Shown here one piece after another: positions 34,334 through 46,320 of a DNA stretch of 64,000 nucleotides. The notes under the pieces are model-generated. The model ran no database searches and was not told the DNA's origin. It was given only the letters and a program-made list of their open reading frames with translations. This DNA is from Bactrocera neohumeralis (lineage: Eukaryota > Arthropoda > Insecta > Diptera > Tephritidae), in contig NC_065923.1 in the NCBI RefSeq assembly GCF_024586455.1, positions 49,732,264-49,796,263 of the forward strand, written 5' to 3'. Within the stretch, counting starts at the first letter, position 1. Every line of letters starts with the position of its first letter. The translations under genes were made by a program, and so were the position numbers.

Positions 34334-35169
34334 TGTTACAACTAAGCGAAAAAACATCAAGATAAGGAAAATATTTAAAAGGTCATAAAAAAACTGACAC
34401 ATACGAACGCCATACCCTTTGAGGGTTTTACTATACTTACCTAGTACCATCACCCTGACTTGGAATTTCTTACCCCCCCCCCAGATTAGCTGTTGTACTG
34501 TGTTATTAGAAAATATTCTCTCTGAATTCCTATAATATACAGATTCCTACAGATTGACCGATAAAAAGTTCGTAATAGGAAGTCTGGTAAACATATTTGG
34601 TACCTAGGGGCTTGAATAGTTTTGATTCGATTTGGACAATTTTTGGTAATAGGGTGCCACACTGCAATAGCACTATTCGTACAAAGTCTTATCCCCTGGT
34701 ATTCATTGGTGTTTGATTTCTATACTCTAAAGGGAAAGAATCAGATGGAATTGGAAATTGTGTACCTGTAACATAATAATGTAACATAATAATTTGGTTG
34801 AAGTCGGTGGAGTAGGACGCGAGATATGGAGACCTATAAAGCTTTCCCCCATAATCTCGGTGCTAAAGTGAATATATAAGTATAATATTATAATAAGAAC
34901 TTTTTATTGATTACATATATAAGCTGGTGCTAAAAATGGAATCAGTTCAAATATTATCGTACATCAACTTTTAAAGTGAAATTTCTTATGAATCAGTTTT
35001 AATGTGAAAGAAATTCCAAGCATCATGAGAAAAACAACAACATGCAATCAAACTATTCTCCTCGCTTCAAGTGAAATCACATTTTGTGCTGATGCCGAAG
35101 TCAATGTGAATGTCTAAGACTTGTCTAGAAATTGTTTGAATTTATGTTTTTCAGGTTCCTTGTGAAAAT

Positions 35170-36650
35170 ACACGCATGCGTAGAGATATGCGCGCAGCTT
35201 GCTAGTATGCATGAAATGTCTTTGCTTTATTGGTCACGTGCTTCCGTGAATCTCATGAATAAAAATATATTTTGTAATTTTTTTCCATGCATATTATTTT
35301 TGTCATCATGCCGTTTTCTCTTAAGGTTACTCTTAACTCTCTTGGTAACCAAATTTAGATACCTTTTGGGTAACAACCTTAAATTGTTGAAGGCCTCCTG
35401 GATATCAAGAAAGGTACGCTCAGCATAATCTGTATGTATTAGGTCCTCCTGCCGCCAGGATACTACCGAGTACAATGAAGTGTTGATCGACCTGTTTTCA
35501 ATAAAAACAAGGAGAGACTGATAGGTCTTAAGTTTTTAGGAGCAATCTGAGAGCTTTTACCGGCCCTCGGGACGAACGCCACTCTAACCTGCATCCAAGC
35601 CGCCACATAGATGAGTCCAACTAACTGCATACCTTTGTTGCACGATGAATTTGTGCAGGTATAATGTCGTCGGGTCCCGGAGACATAAATGGTTCAAAAG
35701 AGTTCATAGCCAACATGAGAGGGCGCTTGTTTAGAAGATCTGAGAACACATCATAGCCTTGCATTCTTTTGTACAAAGGTTTAGCGAAAGTGAGCATCCA
35801 GAAGTAACCGTAGCGACTGATCATTACAGCTGAGTTTCCAAACCCATCTCTCAGATAACTCAGTGGGATAGGATTATTTACGAGAATAAGCTTAAACCTA
35901 GAGGGTTCATGACAACCCTTCACGCTTTCGCATAAGGCTCTCAAAGTGACCTTTTGGTCTTCCTAAATGCAGCCTTAGCTGTATATAGAAAGTGTTGCTT
36001 TATATAACATCCAAGCTACACTAATACCGTTCTTTTCTACCCGCAGTTACAAAAGTAGGAGTGTTTCCCCTGTTACTAATAAAAAGATCTTCAATACCAA
36101 CAATTAACTCAAAAAGTGACTCTTGTTTATGTTCGAACTTTTCCAGATAGTTTAAGTTCACGTTCAAACCAATCAGGGGTGGCTCCATCTCGCCATCGTT
36201 TGGCGTATTGGCTAATACAAGCCAGAATTCTCTGGTATCGACCTCGGACCTAGTACTCACTAGGTCATCGTTACTGAAATTAACGGTAGGAGGAAAACAT
36301 TTAGTTCGTTTGAAGCCAGAAAACAAGCTCTGATTCTACTTGTATTGTTGGGCGTCAATAGCTTATGGCTCCTCGTTTTTAGTCCTGAGGCTTCTGGATA
36401 AGAACAACATCGGCATCGTCCTTTCAAAACGAAGCAAACGTTTTGCGGATGCCGCCCTCGCTTATTGGAGATAAACCTGAAGGATCTTCATCCTCCAAAA
36501 ATGGGAGTTCCGTTCTAGAAAGATTGTTGTCTCGATCGTCCTCAAATGACCGCTCGAGATTGAAGACAGAATAATCAGTCGACGATCTTCCACCAGCGCT
36601 CGCTGCTTCCGAAAGGAACGAATCCATTTTCATGCTCCATGCTTTTCAAA
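35170..36650 (-). pseudogene. Degenerate LINE (R1/LOA-like) reverse transcriptase
   Basis: The minus strand holds MRALCESVKGCHEPSRFKLI, then NSFEPFMSPGPDDIIPAQIH (RT motif 0, usually FKSPGPDGIxPA), and later FLDIQEAFNNL (usually FLDIEGAFNN). Stops and frameshifts lie between. The upstream pieces at 36021-36326 and 36424-36633 are probably from the ORF before the RT domain. The direction is opposite to the neighbouring BtpA gene. From 36651 to 36985 I see nothing. Confidence 0.65.
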
Positions 36651-36988
36651 GATTCCGTAGACGTGATTCCACTTCCAAAATTTCATGCTAACTCGTTCTT
36701 CAATTTCCATAGTAAAATTGCCATTGGAAACAAACCTTCACACGAATGTAAAAAAATGGAAAATAGGAAAAGTTTTTACCGATTCGTTTTTACAGTTTAA
36801 ATGGGCCAGCCTATTTTAATTTTTTTCAAATGGAACATACTAGATGTGATCCCTCCAGCTTGCTAATTCTTAACAAATAATAGTAGGACGTTGAAGTAGC
36901 ATTCATTGTTCCTCAACGTTTTATTTTTACAGTAATTTTCACGAATATATTTAATTTTTTTGGAAGTATCGATCTACATATGTACATA

Positions 36989-37722
36989 CACTTGTGCTCA
37001 TATAATTAAGTCACCTTAAGAAAAATTTATTTATTCGAATTATACGGCTTTTTTTTGAAATTATACCTTACCAAAAGCTAATATTTAGTTGGATATCCTT
37101 TATTATGTAGTACTTCAGTACAGCGCTTGGGGCGGGACTTACACATTTTGTTCCACTCCGTATGTATTATTTCCCATAAAAAGCAAATGAGCACTACTTG
37201 GAGTCGTTATCGTGTTAAAAATCCAAGCCAACGGTAAATTGTCCACATAGTCACCGTCTAAATTGTTCTCCAATGTGTCTTTGTACATTTCTCCGGTCAT
37301 TTTCCCGTCTATTTTAACAATCGGAACAACGCCTGAAGAGGTGAAGCAACGCCACACCATCACCGATGACCCACCATATTTCACAGTTTTTTTAGTGTAC
37401 TTGGGGTAAGTTTTTGGGGTCGTCTTAAACATGGTTTTCCATCATTGCCAAATACGTTTATTTTAGATTCGTCACTCCAAACAAGCAAAAAGAGAATTTG
37501 GAGTCTTTCCAGAGATGGTCTTTAGCAAACGCTTTTCGTTTTTCAAAATTTTTTTTTCGAAACATTAGTTTTTCGTCTTTGATAAAAACTCTCCGAAATA
37601 AAAATACTTAAATGCGCTGAAAATCGCCAACGGCTCTACGCTAACGGAACTTTTTTCTGATGCGATATATGTTCTTTTTAATGTAAAAAATACTGAATGC
37701 CTTTATTATATGAGCACAAGTG
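36989..37722 (-). mobile_element. Tc1-type transposon relic, internally deleted
   Basis: Terminal inverted repeats CACTTGTGCTCATATAAT are flanked by TA at 36987-36988 and 37723-37724. The minus strand retains TVKYGGSSVMVWRCFTSSGV and a decayed relative of the Tc1 'QQDNDPKH' box (AWIFNTITTPSSAH). A full element would be about 1.6 kb, so roughly half is missing. It ends about 60 bp before the ATG of the next gene. Confidence 0.85.
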
Positions 37723-37783
37723 TATGAATAATTTACCGTATTTTAAATTTCTGAAATAATAATGTTTTTCGTTTTTTACAGCA

Positions 37784-39924
37784 ATGAATCGCTTTACGAA
37801 AGTATTTGGTAATAAAAAATGCAATATAATTGCGATGGTACACGTTGATGCTTTGCCAGGTAAATTTTGTACATAAAATTGGCTGCAAAAATTATTTCAT
37901 TTCAATAATAAAATCTCAACACATGAATACAAAAACATAACAATTGTAATATAACACAAAATAAGTAGTATTCAACTGTTCATTCATTAATCATGTACAT
38001 TCGATTTTGTACCGTTTCGCATATAAAACAAACAAATCGTCATTATTTCTTTCCGAAGAGAAATATTTCAATTCGTCTAATACAACTCTGATACATTTGT
38101 ACGCCGGTTATAGGGCGCATGATTGCAAATAAAAATTTAAGACAAGTAAGGAAAAGTAAAATATTGAATATATGAGGATGAAGCGCGGATATCTTTATAT
38201 TAGAGGTTTGGGTTTAGACTGACGTCATTCATATTCAACTAATCGTTAAGAAACAACTTAAGGTTAAGAAATCTGGGGAAAACTTCAACTTTTAACGGAA
38301 AGTCGCTCTCTGAATTTCATTAAATGATATAAGTAAATCAACCTCAAATTCCAAAAATTTTATGTTCTGTATATTTGAACTAGGGGAACAATTTTTACAA
38401 AAGTCCAACTTTATTCTCAGAAAAATTGCTTTCTGAATTTCATTGATATATCTGAAAGATTGACCGATATTTCCGGAATAAAGTCAGATATTGGCACTGA
38501 CTACAAAGTATATGAACGCAATAAAACTTATATTATTAAAAATATATGTATATATACATATATTATAATAAGTTTATATTCGAATTTCGATAATTTTTGG
38601 TTGAGAGTTAGGATGCCTAGTACGAACTATCGGTGCAAGGTTTTACTCCAAATGTTAATTCTTATTACTGAAAATTAGTTTATTAAAAATTGCTTCAACA
38701 TGAAATACATATTTCAAAATATCAAAAAAATTGATGAATTTATGGATGAGAATGGGTATACTGTCGTCATATACTACCGGACCACCATCAGTTGGCTTAA
38801 AATATAATAACTTTTTTGTTTATGGCGGGAGTCAGGCTAATATACTTTACACCACGGTCCAAATCTCAGTTAAATTCTATTCTGTGGAACAGTAGAGGTT
38901 CTAATTTTATTTTATTTTAGAAACTATTTTTATAAATATTTTTTACACAATTTAACCCTACCCCTTTAATCAATATACCAATAATTTTCTAATATATTAT
39001 TTTCTTATCAATAATAGTTACAAAACTAAAATATTTGTTTTTTTGTAAATGTATATCAAGGTACACCCGGATACAAAGGAAATTGGACCCAAATTGTGAA
39101 GAAAGCTAAAATGGAAGCAAGTATTTACGTCAAACATAAAGTGGTGAATATAATTGATATTTTTTCAACGTTCAATATTTTTTCAACCATTTTTTTATTT
39201 CTCAGGATGCCATCTTAATAGAAAATATGCATGATGTACCTTATATACAAAATCGGCTTTTAGGCCCAGAAACCGTTGCTTGTCTATCGAGAATATCAAA
39301 CGAAATTCGTCAAATAGTTCCATCCGCTCTACCTTGTGGACTTCAAATACTGGCTTGCGGCAACAAACAAGCGTTAGCCGTCGCAAAAGCATGTGATTTA
39401 CAATTCATTCGCGCAGAAGGCTTTGTATTTGCACATGTGGCAGATGAAGGTTATACAGATGCTTGCGCTGGGGAGATATTGCGCTATAGAAAGTATATTG
39501 ATGCTGAAAATGTTCTGATCTTCACCGATTTAAAAAAGAAACACAGTTCCCATGCCATTACACATGATGTCACATTATTAGAGACCGCGAAAGCAGCAGA
39601 GTTTTTTTTAACGGATGGTGTAGTGATAACAGGTCAATACTATTTAAGCAATGAGTAAATAAATATAAAATTGTTTAATTATTTTTAGGCAAATCAACAG
39701 GTTGTGCGGCTAATATGGAAGATGTGGATGAGGTAGCGGGTAACATTAGCACTCCCTTGATAATAGGCTCTGGGGTGACAAATACAAATTTAAGGCAATA
39801 TTATGAAAGGGCCCAGGCAGTCATTGTTGGTTCCTCTTTTAAGCTCAATGGCTTCTGGGCGAATAGTCTATGTGAAAAATCTATTAATAAGTTTATGGAG
39901 GAAATAGAAAAATTAAGAAATTAA
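37784..39924 (+). CDS. BtpA/SgcQ-family TIM-barrel protein (F13E9.13-like), four exons, 273 aa
   Basis: Exons 37784-37859, 39061-39143, 39206-39632 and 39689-39924 have GT/AG borders and matching phases, total 822 nt. Family motifs are IIAMVHVDALPGTPGY near the N-terminus, DAILIENMHDVPYI, ILACGNKQALAVAKACDLQF, IRAEGFVFAHVADEG and TPLIIGSGVTNTNLRQYY. The C-terminus is the usual barrel-closing segment. BtpA homologues act in photosystem I biogenesis in cyanobacteria; the animal members are predicted mitochondrial or cytosolic proteins of unknown activity (family knowledge). A splice acceptor just 5' of the ATG (AG at 37780-37781) suggests a noncoding first exon upstream. A Tc1 relic lies between, in what would be the 5' UTR intron or promoter. 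Intron 1 contains a dispersed repeat. Confidence 0.9.
38140..38700 (+). repeat. DINE-like dispersed repeat in BtpA intron 1
   Basis: It contains 'ggttaagaaatctgggg', 'gctttctgaatttcattga' and 'gattgaccgatatttccgg'. These phrases are shared with the repeats at 6713, 20490 and 28620. Noncoding. Confidence 0.5.
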
Positions 39925-40985
39925 TTAAGACCATGAATTAAAATACCTCTGTTTAGTGAGAGGTTGTTGACATGGCACAATCAAATCTTTTGTATTTGTA
40001 GAATAATTTTATAATTTATTGTTAAAATTTTATAAAAATAAAAATTATCTATATAAAAATCCTATCTATCATGTGCAATATTTTCTATATTTCAGTGTTT
40101 ACATTTTTGTTTAACGAAATAAAATTTGTAACTTTCTTTAACAGAATAGCAGTCTCCCGGATTAAAATACATCTGGGCCGGAATCGCGGCACACGTTAAC
40201 GAACGAAATTCAGGTATTTTTTTTTTGTTTTCGGATCGTTGTACCCGCTATCGAATACGCACTTTAGAAATTTGAAATTTCCTTATTCGACAACGTGTTC
40301 TCGGTCCCTGATGTATTTTTTTTAGGACTTTCTTTTATTTTGAAAAATTTTGTTTGGTGCTATTATATAGTATATAGAGAAGCTGAAACCATATAACAAT
40401 CGCAGGCGTATACAAAAGCGTCATTATAGCTCACAGTTCCATTAAGTGGTTCTTTTGTTTACGCTCTCTAGCGCATGAAAGTATAAAAATTCCAACCTCT
40501 ATGCGAATAAAACAGTTTCGCTCTATATGACATTTTAAAACGAGTAAACATATGACAGAAAAAACCGAATAGTGTAATTTATTATGACACCTATAACCGT
40601 TTTCAACTCAAATGAAATTCGGTATTGTCGATATCAACTCAACCCGTAAAAAAAATCGTTTGAAGTCAATCTACTAAATTTTCTTAAGATTGATTACAGC
40701 ATATATTTTGCTTTAGAATATTCGTAACGAATCGGGGGAAGTCGGGTATACATGTGCGGAGGCGCATCTTATATGCATTTTCGAATTCAAGTGCGAATTT
40801 TTCACAGTTGTATGCGTAAGCACGCTTAAGCTATAGAGCTCATCATATGTACAAGCAAATGTGTATTCTATACATTTGTCAGCGGCTCGAATACGCTTAT
40901 GCAAGTTATGTAGATTCACTTTAAGCTAAGTTATAATTAGATATTTCAAATTTTATTTTCTATAATCAAAACACGCATATGTATG
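39925..40985. other. Interval between convergent BtpA and RhoGEF genes
   Basis: It holds the presumed 3' UTRs of both genes. AATAAA-type strings are present soon after the BtpA stop ('aaaataaaaat' near 40035). I see no other gene. Confidence 0.5.
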
Positions 40986-43501
40986 TTAAAATAAATTAGC
41001 AAAAAACTTATATATTTTATCAGTCAAAGACACTTTTGTATCAAAATTTTTAGTTACAAATTTCTCATCTGTGTAACATGTATTATTTTCTTTGAAATCA
41101 AATTTTACTCGTTTATGAAGGGGTTGTTGCACAACATAGTCATGTTCTTGCTGTGGTGAAGGTACCGTGATCAAATTTTGATTCTCTAAAAGTGTCGTAG
41201 TATTAAATCCAGAACTCCCTTTGCGTTTAATATCACTTTCACTATTGCTGCATTCGACCGGTAAAACCGCTAAGTTTATATTTGACTGATAGCGATTTTT
41301 CTTGAACGGAAAACAGCCAATTGCTTTATCGTCAATTTCCAGGTAACTTTTGCGTTTTACGTGTTGCTGAAATGTGTTAGTTAATTAATAATACAAAAAT
41401 AAAACTTCTAATGGTTAAAACACAATTGCGCGCCGAAGCGGTGCACATTTTATATAGTGTTACAATCATAACTACTCTACCCTATGACAAGGGTTGCGAT
41501 TTTATCAATTCAAAAAAATCAAAGTTAAAAATTGAAAATTTAATTATTATTCCATGCTCTTAGAATATGAAATTGATAAAATATACCATAAATCTTTTGT
41601 ATGTGTAAAAGAAGGATCTAAAATGTTGAAGATGATGGTTCCATGCAAGCTCTAGTTCAAAATGGGAGAACACGAAGGCGCATACGCTACAATTTCCAGT
41701 TTTAGTTCTTAATTATATGCTTGAGATATAATTTTTTTTAATCCAATATTTTAATTTATTTTTGTATATTATTTTCTTAAATCAAGCAAATGTTTAATAT
41801 TTTTCTATCTTGTATTTGAGATTAAATTGTTTTTTATTTTATTTTATTTTAAAGTCCGGTTTTTGAGATTACAAAATAAAAAAATTGTAAGGCATAATTT
41901 GCAACCCTGCCTATTACTGAAAATTCAAGTTTTAAAAAATATAATAATATGTAATGTTGTGTTCGTTAAAAGAATTATCATATTTCGTACGTACCGATAT
42001 TTTTCTGCTTGGGTAATCGTTTTCAAAATGTCTAATATTCTTCTTCCTAGAAAGGTATAATTGTTAAATCTTTCCAAATTTTATATAGAAAAATTATACA
42101 CCTGGTAGGTTTGCGTTTACTAGATTCCTTTCGCAATGTCTTTCTACACTGGATATGTACATCTATTGTATCCCGAATACTGTTTATCCATGAATGTACA
42201 AGTTGTATATCCGATGAACTGAATATTACAGCATCGCCTTGACAAGTAATTTTAAAACTGTCTGAGAACAGTTCATACACTTTACACTTCTTCAAAGGAA
42301 AAATGCAACAGCACTCCAAAGCATTTTCTACCGTAGTGTTTATTTCACGATCCTTTAATATTTTACAGTACAAAAATATGTCAGACATTAGAACACAATA
42401 CCGTTTTATCTGAGATCCAGTCCGAGAAATTTTATGCAGTAGTCCTTCTTTAACAATTTTCCTTGAAGGTTTAACAATTTTAGGTGATCGATTCAAAAGC
42501 GAGTTTTGTAAATTAAGAAGCATTAAAGTTACTTCTTGATCCTCCACACATGAATTTATATGAGATACAATTGATGTGATTTGCTTTACAGAATCTAAAT
42601 ACCATTTAAATAGTAGTTTTTAAAACAAGAATTAACGTAAAGCGTTATAAATTTTTTGATAAATTGTTTTCAAAAATATTGCGATTATTTTTTTCTATTT
42701 TTTCTTTTTACTTTTTTAAAGTTCTTTGCTGAAAATTGACGATATATAAGATTTAAAGACTCTTACCTTTTAACAATTTAAAATCAGTCTCAGATGGGCT
42801 TGTATACAAAAGTACTTGTTCTAAAAGTAATTTATATCGAGGTAAGCGTTGTATTGGAATTATCATCAAGGAATTTAAAGTTTGTTGTACTTCAGGACGT
42901 GTCTCAGTCTGGACAACAAATTTGCGAAAAGCCGGATTTTTATTCGAAATTTCCTGTAGCAAAAGCAGTGCATTTTGGAAATCAAAGGCGTAAACAGAAT
43001 ACAATTTTAAAAATGGAGCCATCTTAAGAAAGGCTTTTGCAACTTTATCTTTATTTTCTTCCAACTCACGCAGTAATTCCCCATTCAAATTATATATCAT
43101 TTCAATTTGTCCAAATAAGAAAGAATGGTTACGATCATCAATGAATGTATGTAACTTAATAGGTTTAATGAAATAGTTCATAAGAACTTCCAATTGGCGA
43201 AGGTAACTTCTTTCAGATGAAATTATTTCATCCACAGCCTTAAACCTTAAAGTTTTTATTTTTTCCCGCTCATTTTTTTGCGATAATCCACTGCCATATA
43301 ATCCTATAAAATTAATATACTGCAGCAAAATAATGAGTGTTACTTAATCCTTAACTTACTCGTATTACAAATTTTCATCCGATTACGCTCTTGTAGAACT
43401 TGATGGAGTTCTCTATTTAAGTTGAGCATGGCTGACGGCACTTGGAAAGGCTCATTTTTATTCCCAAAAGGACTCTTTCTACTTGCAGCTGCAGATATCA
43501 T
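40986..43501 (-). CDS. Rho guanine nucleotide exchange factor (DH-PH); last exon uncertain
   Basis: Exons 43501-43360, 43303-42767 and 42594-42102 join in phase. After about 55 residues comes a Dbl-homology domain: AVDEIISSERSYLRQLEVLM, FKLLK and the signature LNSLMIIPIQRLPRYKLLLE (CR3). A PH domain follows (EGLLHKISRTGSQIKRYCVL ... VHSWINSIRDT). DH-PH proteins load GTP onto Rho GTPases. Position next to mus312 and Rint1 fits Drosophila RhoGEF4, as I recall the map (inference). A further open exon, 41366-40986 (126 codons plus stop, starting QHVKRKSYLEIDD), has a good acceptor. It does not join the phase-2 donor at 42102 in frame, so a small exon may be missing between them. Otherwise the protein ends soon after the PH domain. 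Confidence 0.82.
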
Positions 43502-43969
43502 TTTTCAGAAACGTTAATTCAAAACAAAATTAACAATAGCGCCAAAAGATAAATAATCGATATTTACCTTTACGATGATTTTGACGTCATGTCAAAATGT
43601 GTTAGACTTAACATTATGTTGTGAACATAGGGCAAGTACTCGCAACTTGTACAGAATATGTTTCAAGCCACACTTAACTTAAACTTATCGAACGAATTAA
43701 ATATAGAATAGATTCCCAATATGAGTTATTGTTCATTAAGTTTATTTCAACATAACTTTTGAGATAATTTTAAAAAAGTATCTCGCGAATACGCTTTTTA
43801 ATTAGGTATGAGTTGACAGAAGACGTTCTCCAGATTATGAAGAGAAAAGTTATAGTTTTTGAGATCATTGCATTTCAAATTCATGAATTGGGAATATTAG
43901 GCAACGTGCTCGCCTACTACTACGCTATCTGCATTCGATATACATACATACTTATATCTTAATATATAA
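43502..43969. other. Upstream flank of the RhoGEF gene
   Basis: Presumed promoter region. At 43795-43880 there is a fragment ('gacgttctccagattatgaa', 'tatagtttttgagatcattg') of the foldback family seen at 8627 and 24983. Nothing else. Confidence 0.4.
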
Positions 43970-44409
43970 GGGGGATTCTCTTGCTCTTGCAAAACCTTTG
44001 CACGGTGCACGAATTGCAGAATTTCAACAAACACACGCAGAAAATTATTTGCAATGGCTGTAAAATATGTCAGACCAGAACGTTTATTTTCGGGCAATGA
44101 CTCGTTTGTAACCCTGTGCTAGCTCTCATTTAACTTAAATACATATTTTGACGTTAAATTGTTGAGGAAGGTAAATTTTAAACCGATATTTAAACTAAAG
44201 AGATTTGTTACAGTTTTTTTTTGTTAAGAATAAATGCAGAAGGTGCGCCAATTCACAATAGCCATGCACAATTGGCATTTACAATAAATTGACTGAAGCA
44301 GCCGTTCATATATCATTAGATTTTGCAATGGGTGCTCTCGTGCCCTTGTATATTTCGGCATAGGATTATTGCAATCTGCAATCTTGCAAGAGCAAGAGAA
44401 TCCCCCCAT
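43970..44409. mobile_element. MITE of about 440 bp with 22-24 bp terminal inverted repeats
   Basis: GGGGGATTCTCTTGCTCTTG then CAA at the left is matched by TTGCAAGAGCAAGAGAATCC then CCCC at the right. The interior has no transposase. The target duplication is unclear in the A+T-rich flanks, so the superfamily is undetermined. Confidence 0.75.
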
Positions 44410-44542
44410 AGTATTGAAAAACTCCGATTTATATTTATTCAAGTATTATTTTCCTTAACGAAGATTTTCCAGTACAATTAAATTCCAGTAGTACTTTCTG
44501 AAAAGTTAAAAATTCTCAAATTTTAAAATTAATGTGATGAAG

Positions 44543-45240
44543 CAGTTCTCTTATCGCCATTTACTTGGGAGGGGCCAAAAACGACTCTTTTACATATGGC
44601 TCAGGCAGCTCACGACTTCCGGTCTTTGACCAGTATCCTCTGAGTAGCCAAAGAACATCCGTTTGAAGGCGAGCTAAAGTGAGTAGGTGCTGCTGGAGAA
44701 AATTATTCGAACCGCCGAACTTAATCTTTTATAAGAGTGTACAGCTGCTGGCGTAAGCCGATGATATTGATATCACCGGCCTCAACACCCGCACCGTTAG
44801 TTCTGCTTTCTCCAAACTGGACAAGGAAGCAAAGCAAATGGATCTGGTAGTGAACGAGGGCAAGACGAAATATAATAACTTTGAAGTCGTAGATAATTTC
44901 ATCTATTTTGGAACCAGTGTAAATACCACCAACAATGACAGCTTGGAAATTCAACGCAGGATTATTCTTGCCAACAGGTGCTACTTTGGACTGAGTAGGC
45001 AATTGAAAAGTAAAGTCCTCTCTCGACGAACAAAAACCAAACTCTATAAGTCACTCATTATCCCCGTCCTGCTATACGGTGCAGAGGCTTGGACGATGAC
45101 AACGACTGGTGAGTCGACGTTGCGAGTTTTCGAAAGAAAAGTTCTGCGAAAGATTTATGGTCCTTTGCGCGTTGCCCACATAGTTCAGCGATTTAAAAGA
45201 CAGGGGCTACGCTGGCTTGGTGCATGGGAAAATTGTTCGT
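44543..45240 (+). pseudogene. RTE-type LINE with large internal deletion
   Basis: 44543-44690 matches the RTE 5' region at 59520-59660. The sequence then jumps to the RT active-site area. A decayed version of the DDIDI box lies at about 44757, and the C-terminal segment reads LSRRTKTKLYKSLIIPVLLY and GAEAWTMTTTGESTLRVFER. It stops near 45240, before the 3' end. It lies upstream of Tax1bp3 in the same orientation. Confidence 0.75.
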
Positions 45241-45244
45241 CCGC

Positions 45245-45848
45245 GGTCTTTCCCATTCGGGGACACGAGAAAAATGAGATTTTGTGTGCACACAGCGCCT
45301 TACATGACATACATGTGTGCACACCGATCGTAAAAAATCAAACATTTTCGCGAACATGGATTGATATGTGCACAAGCCCATACACGAGTAAATCGCTATA
45401 GAACACATACCGATCGAACGCATACATATGTGTGTCGTGTATGGCCACTTTAAGAGAAGACTTTTTTGGTGTGTGAATAACGTTTTCGGATTGTTCAAAG
45501 CTTGAATAAAGTATTTGACAATAATTTAACCTTTCTTTTACATTTTATTCCGTTAATTTTACCATTGTACCCAAACTACAGTTGGTTGTTCAACGATATC
45601 GTTAAGTTTTTTATGTTATTTTGAAATTTATACAAAAATTATAACCTTTTTTTAGTTCAGGAACACAGCTTGTCTATAGTAATGGGTACATGGTTATCGA
45701 AGTATCGAATATTGTTTGTAATCGATTGTTCAATAGTGATACTTAAACCATCGTAAAGGGGACTTAAACAAAAAGAATAAAAATCCTGAGCTATTGGATA
45801 TAGTACACTTTCTCACGGGAAGATTAGGCATAAATTTCGGAATTCATA
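45245..45848. promoter_or_regulatory. Upstream region of Tax1bp3
   Basis: Presumed promoter and 5' UTR. No TATA or initiator was identified with confidence. A run rich in CATACA/TGTGTG sits at 45265-45440. No gene is supported on either strand. Confidence 0.35.
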
Positions 45849-46320
45849 ATGGCGAAAATGGCTTTTCAACATCAGGCCGGAACGGCGATGGAATGCTTAA
45901 GTGTAAGTAAATGTTATGTTTTGTATTGTATATAACAAACTATCTTTTAGATCCCAATAACTCTTCACAAAGAGAAAGATTACGATAGAGAAGGCAGAGA
46001 AATACTGAAATGTGGCTTTAAAATAGGTGGGGGTATTGATCAAGACTTCAAAAAAAGTCCTCAAGGATATACGGATTATGTTAGTAAATAACATTTCCAT
46101 CAAACTTATTTTAATCGTATTTATTTTACAGGGAATTTATGTTACTGAAGTGCACGATAAGAGTCCAGCTTCCCGAGCTGGTCTTCGCATCCATGACAAA
46201 ATTTTGCAGTGCAATGGCTATGATTTTACAATGGTAACACATAAAAAGGCCGTAAGCTATATCCGAAAAAACCCAGTACTAAATATGCTCGTTGCCAGAA
46301 AGGGAGTAACTTCCACATAA
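45849..46320 (+). CDS. Tax1bp3: Tax1-binding protein 3 / TIP-1 homologue, single PDZ domain (three exons, 123 aa)
   Basis: Exons 45849-45902, 45951-46079 and 46132-46320 join in phase (372 nt). The protein is almost entirely one PDZ domain. The carboxylate-binding loop region reads LKCGFKIGGGIDQDF, then GIYVTEVHDKSPASRAGLRI and HDKILQCNGYDFTMVTHKKA. The string GGGIDQD and the 'NG-DFTMVTH' motif identify TIP-1, whose human homologue is 124 residues. TIP-1 binds C-terminal PDZ ligands and acts as a scaffold antagonist, with links to Rho (rhotekin) and beta-catenin signalling (family knowledge). It faces Rint1 convergently. An unspliced frame from 46027 is an artefact of reading through intron 2. 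Confidence 0.93.

Larger units (their letters stand above)
30147..35110. repeat. Duplicated block, copy 2
   Basis: Second copy of the block described at 22150-29218. It carries the small gene and mus312 exons 1-2 but none of exons 3-6. It differs from copy 1 by scattered substitutions, by a 0.7 kb insertion at 32709-33391 and by lacking the DINE-like elements. Confidence 0.9.

Noticed and set aside
46027..46320. Single-exon reading of Tax1bp3 beginning in intron 2
   Set aside because: The spliced three-exon model restores the GGGIDQD PDZ loop and the full family length.
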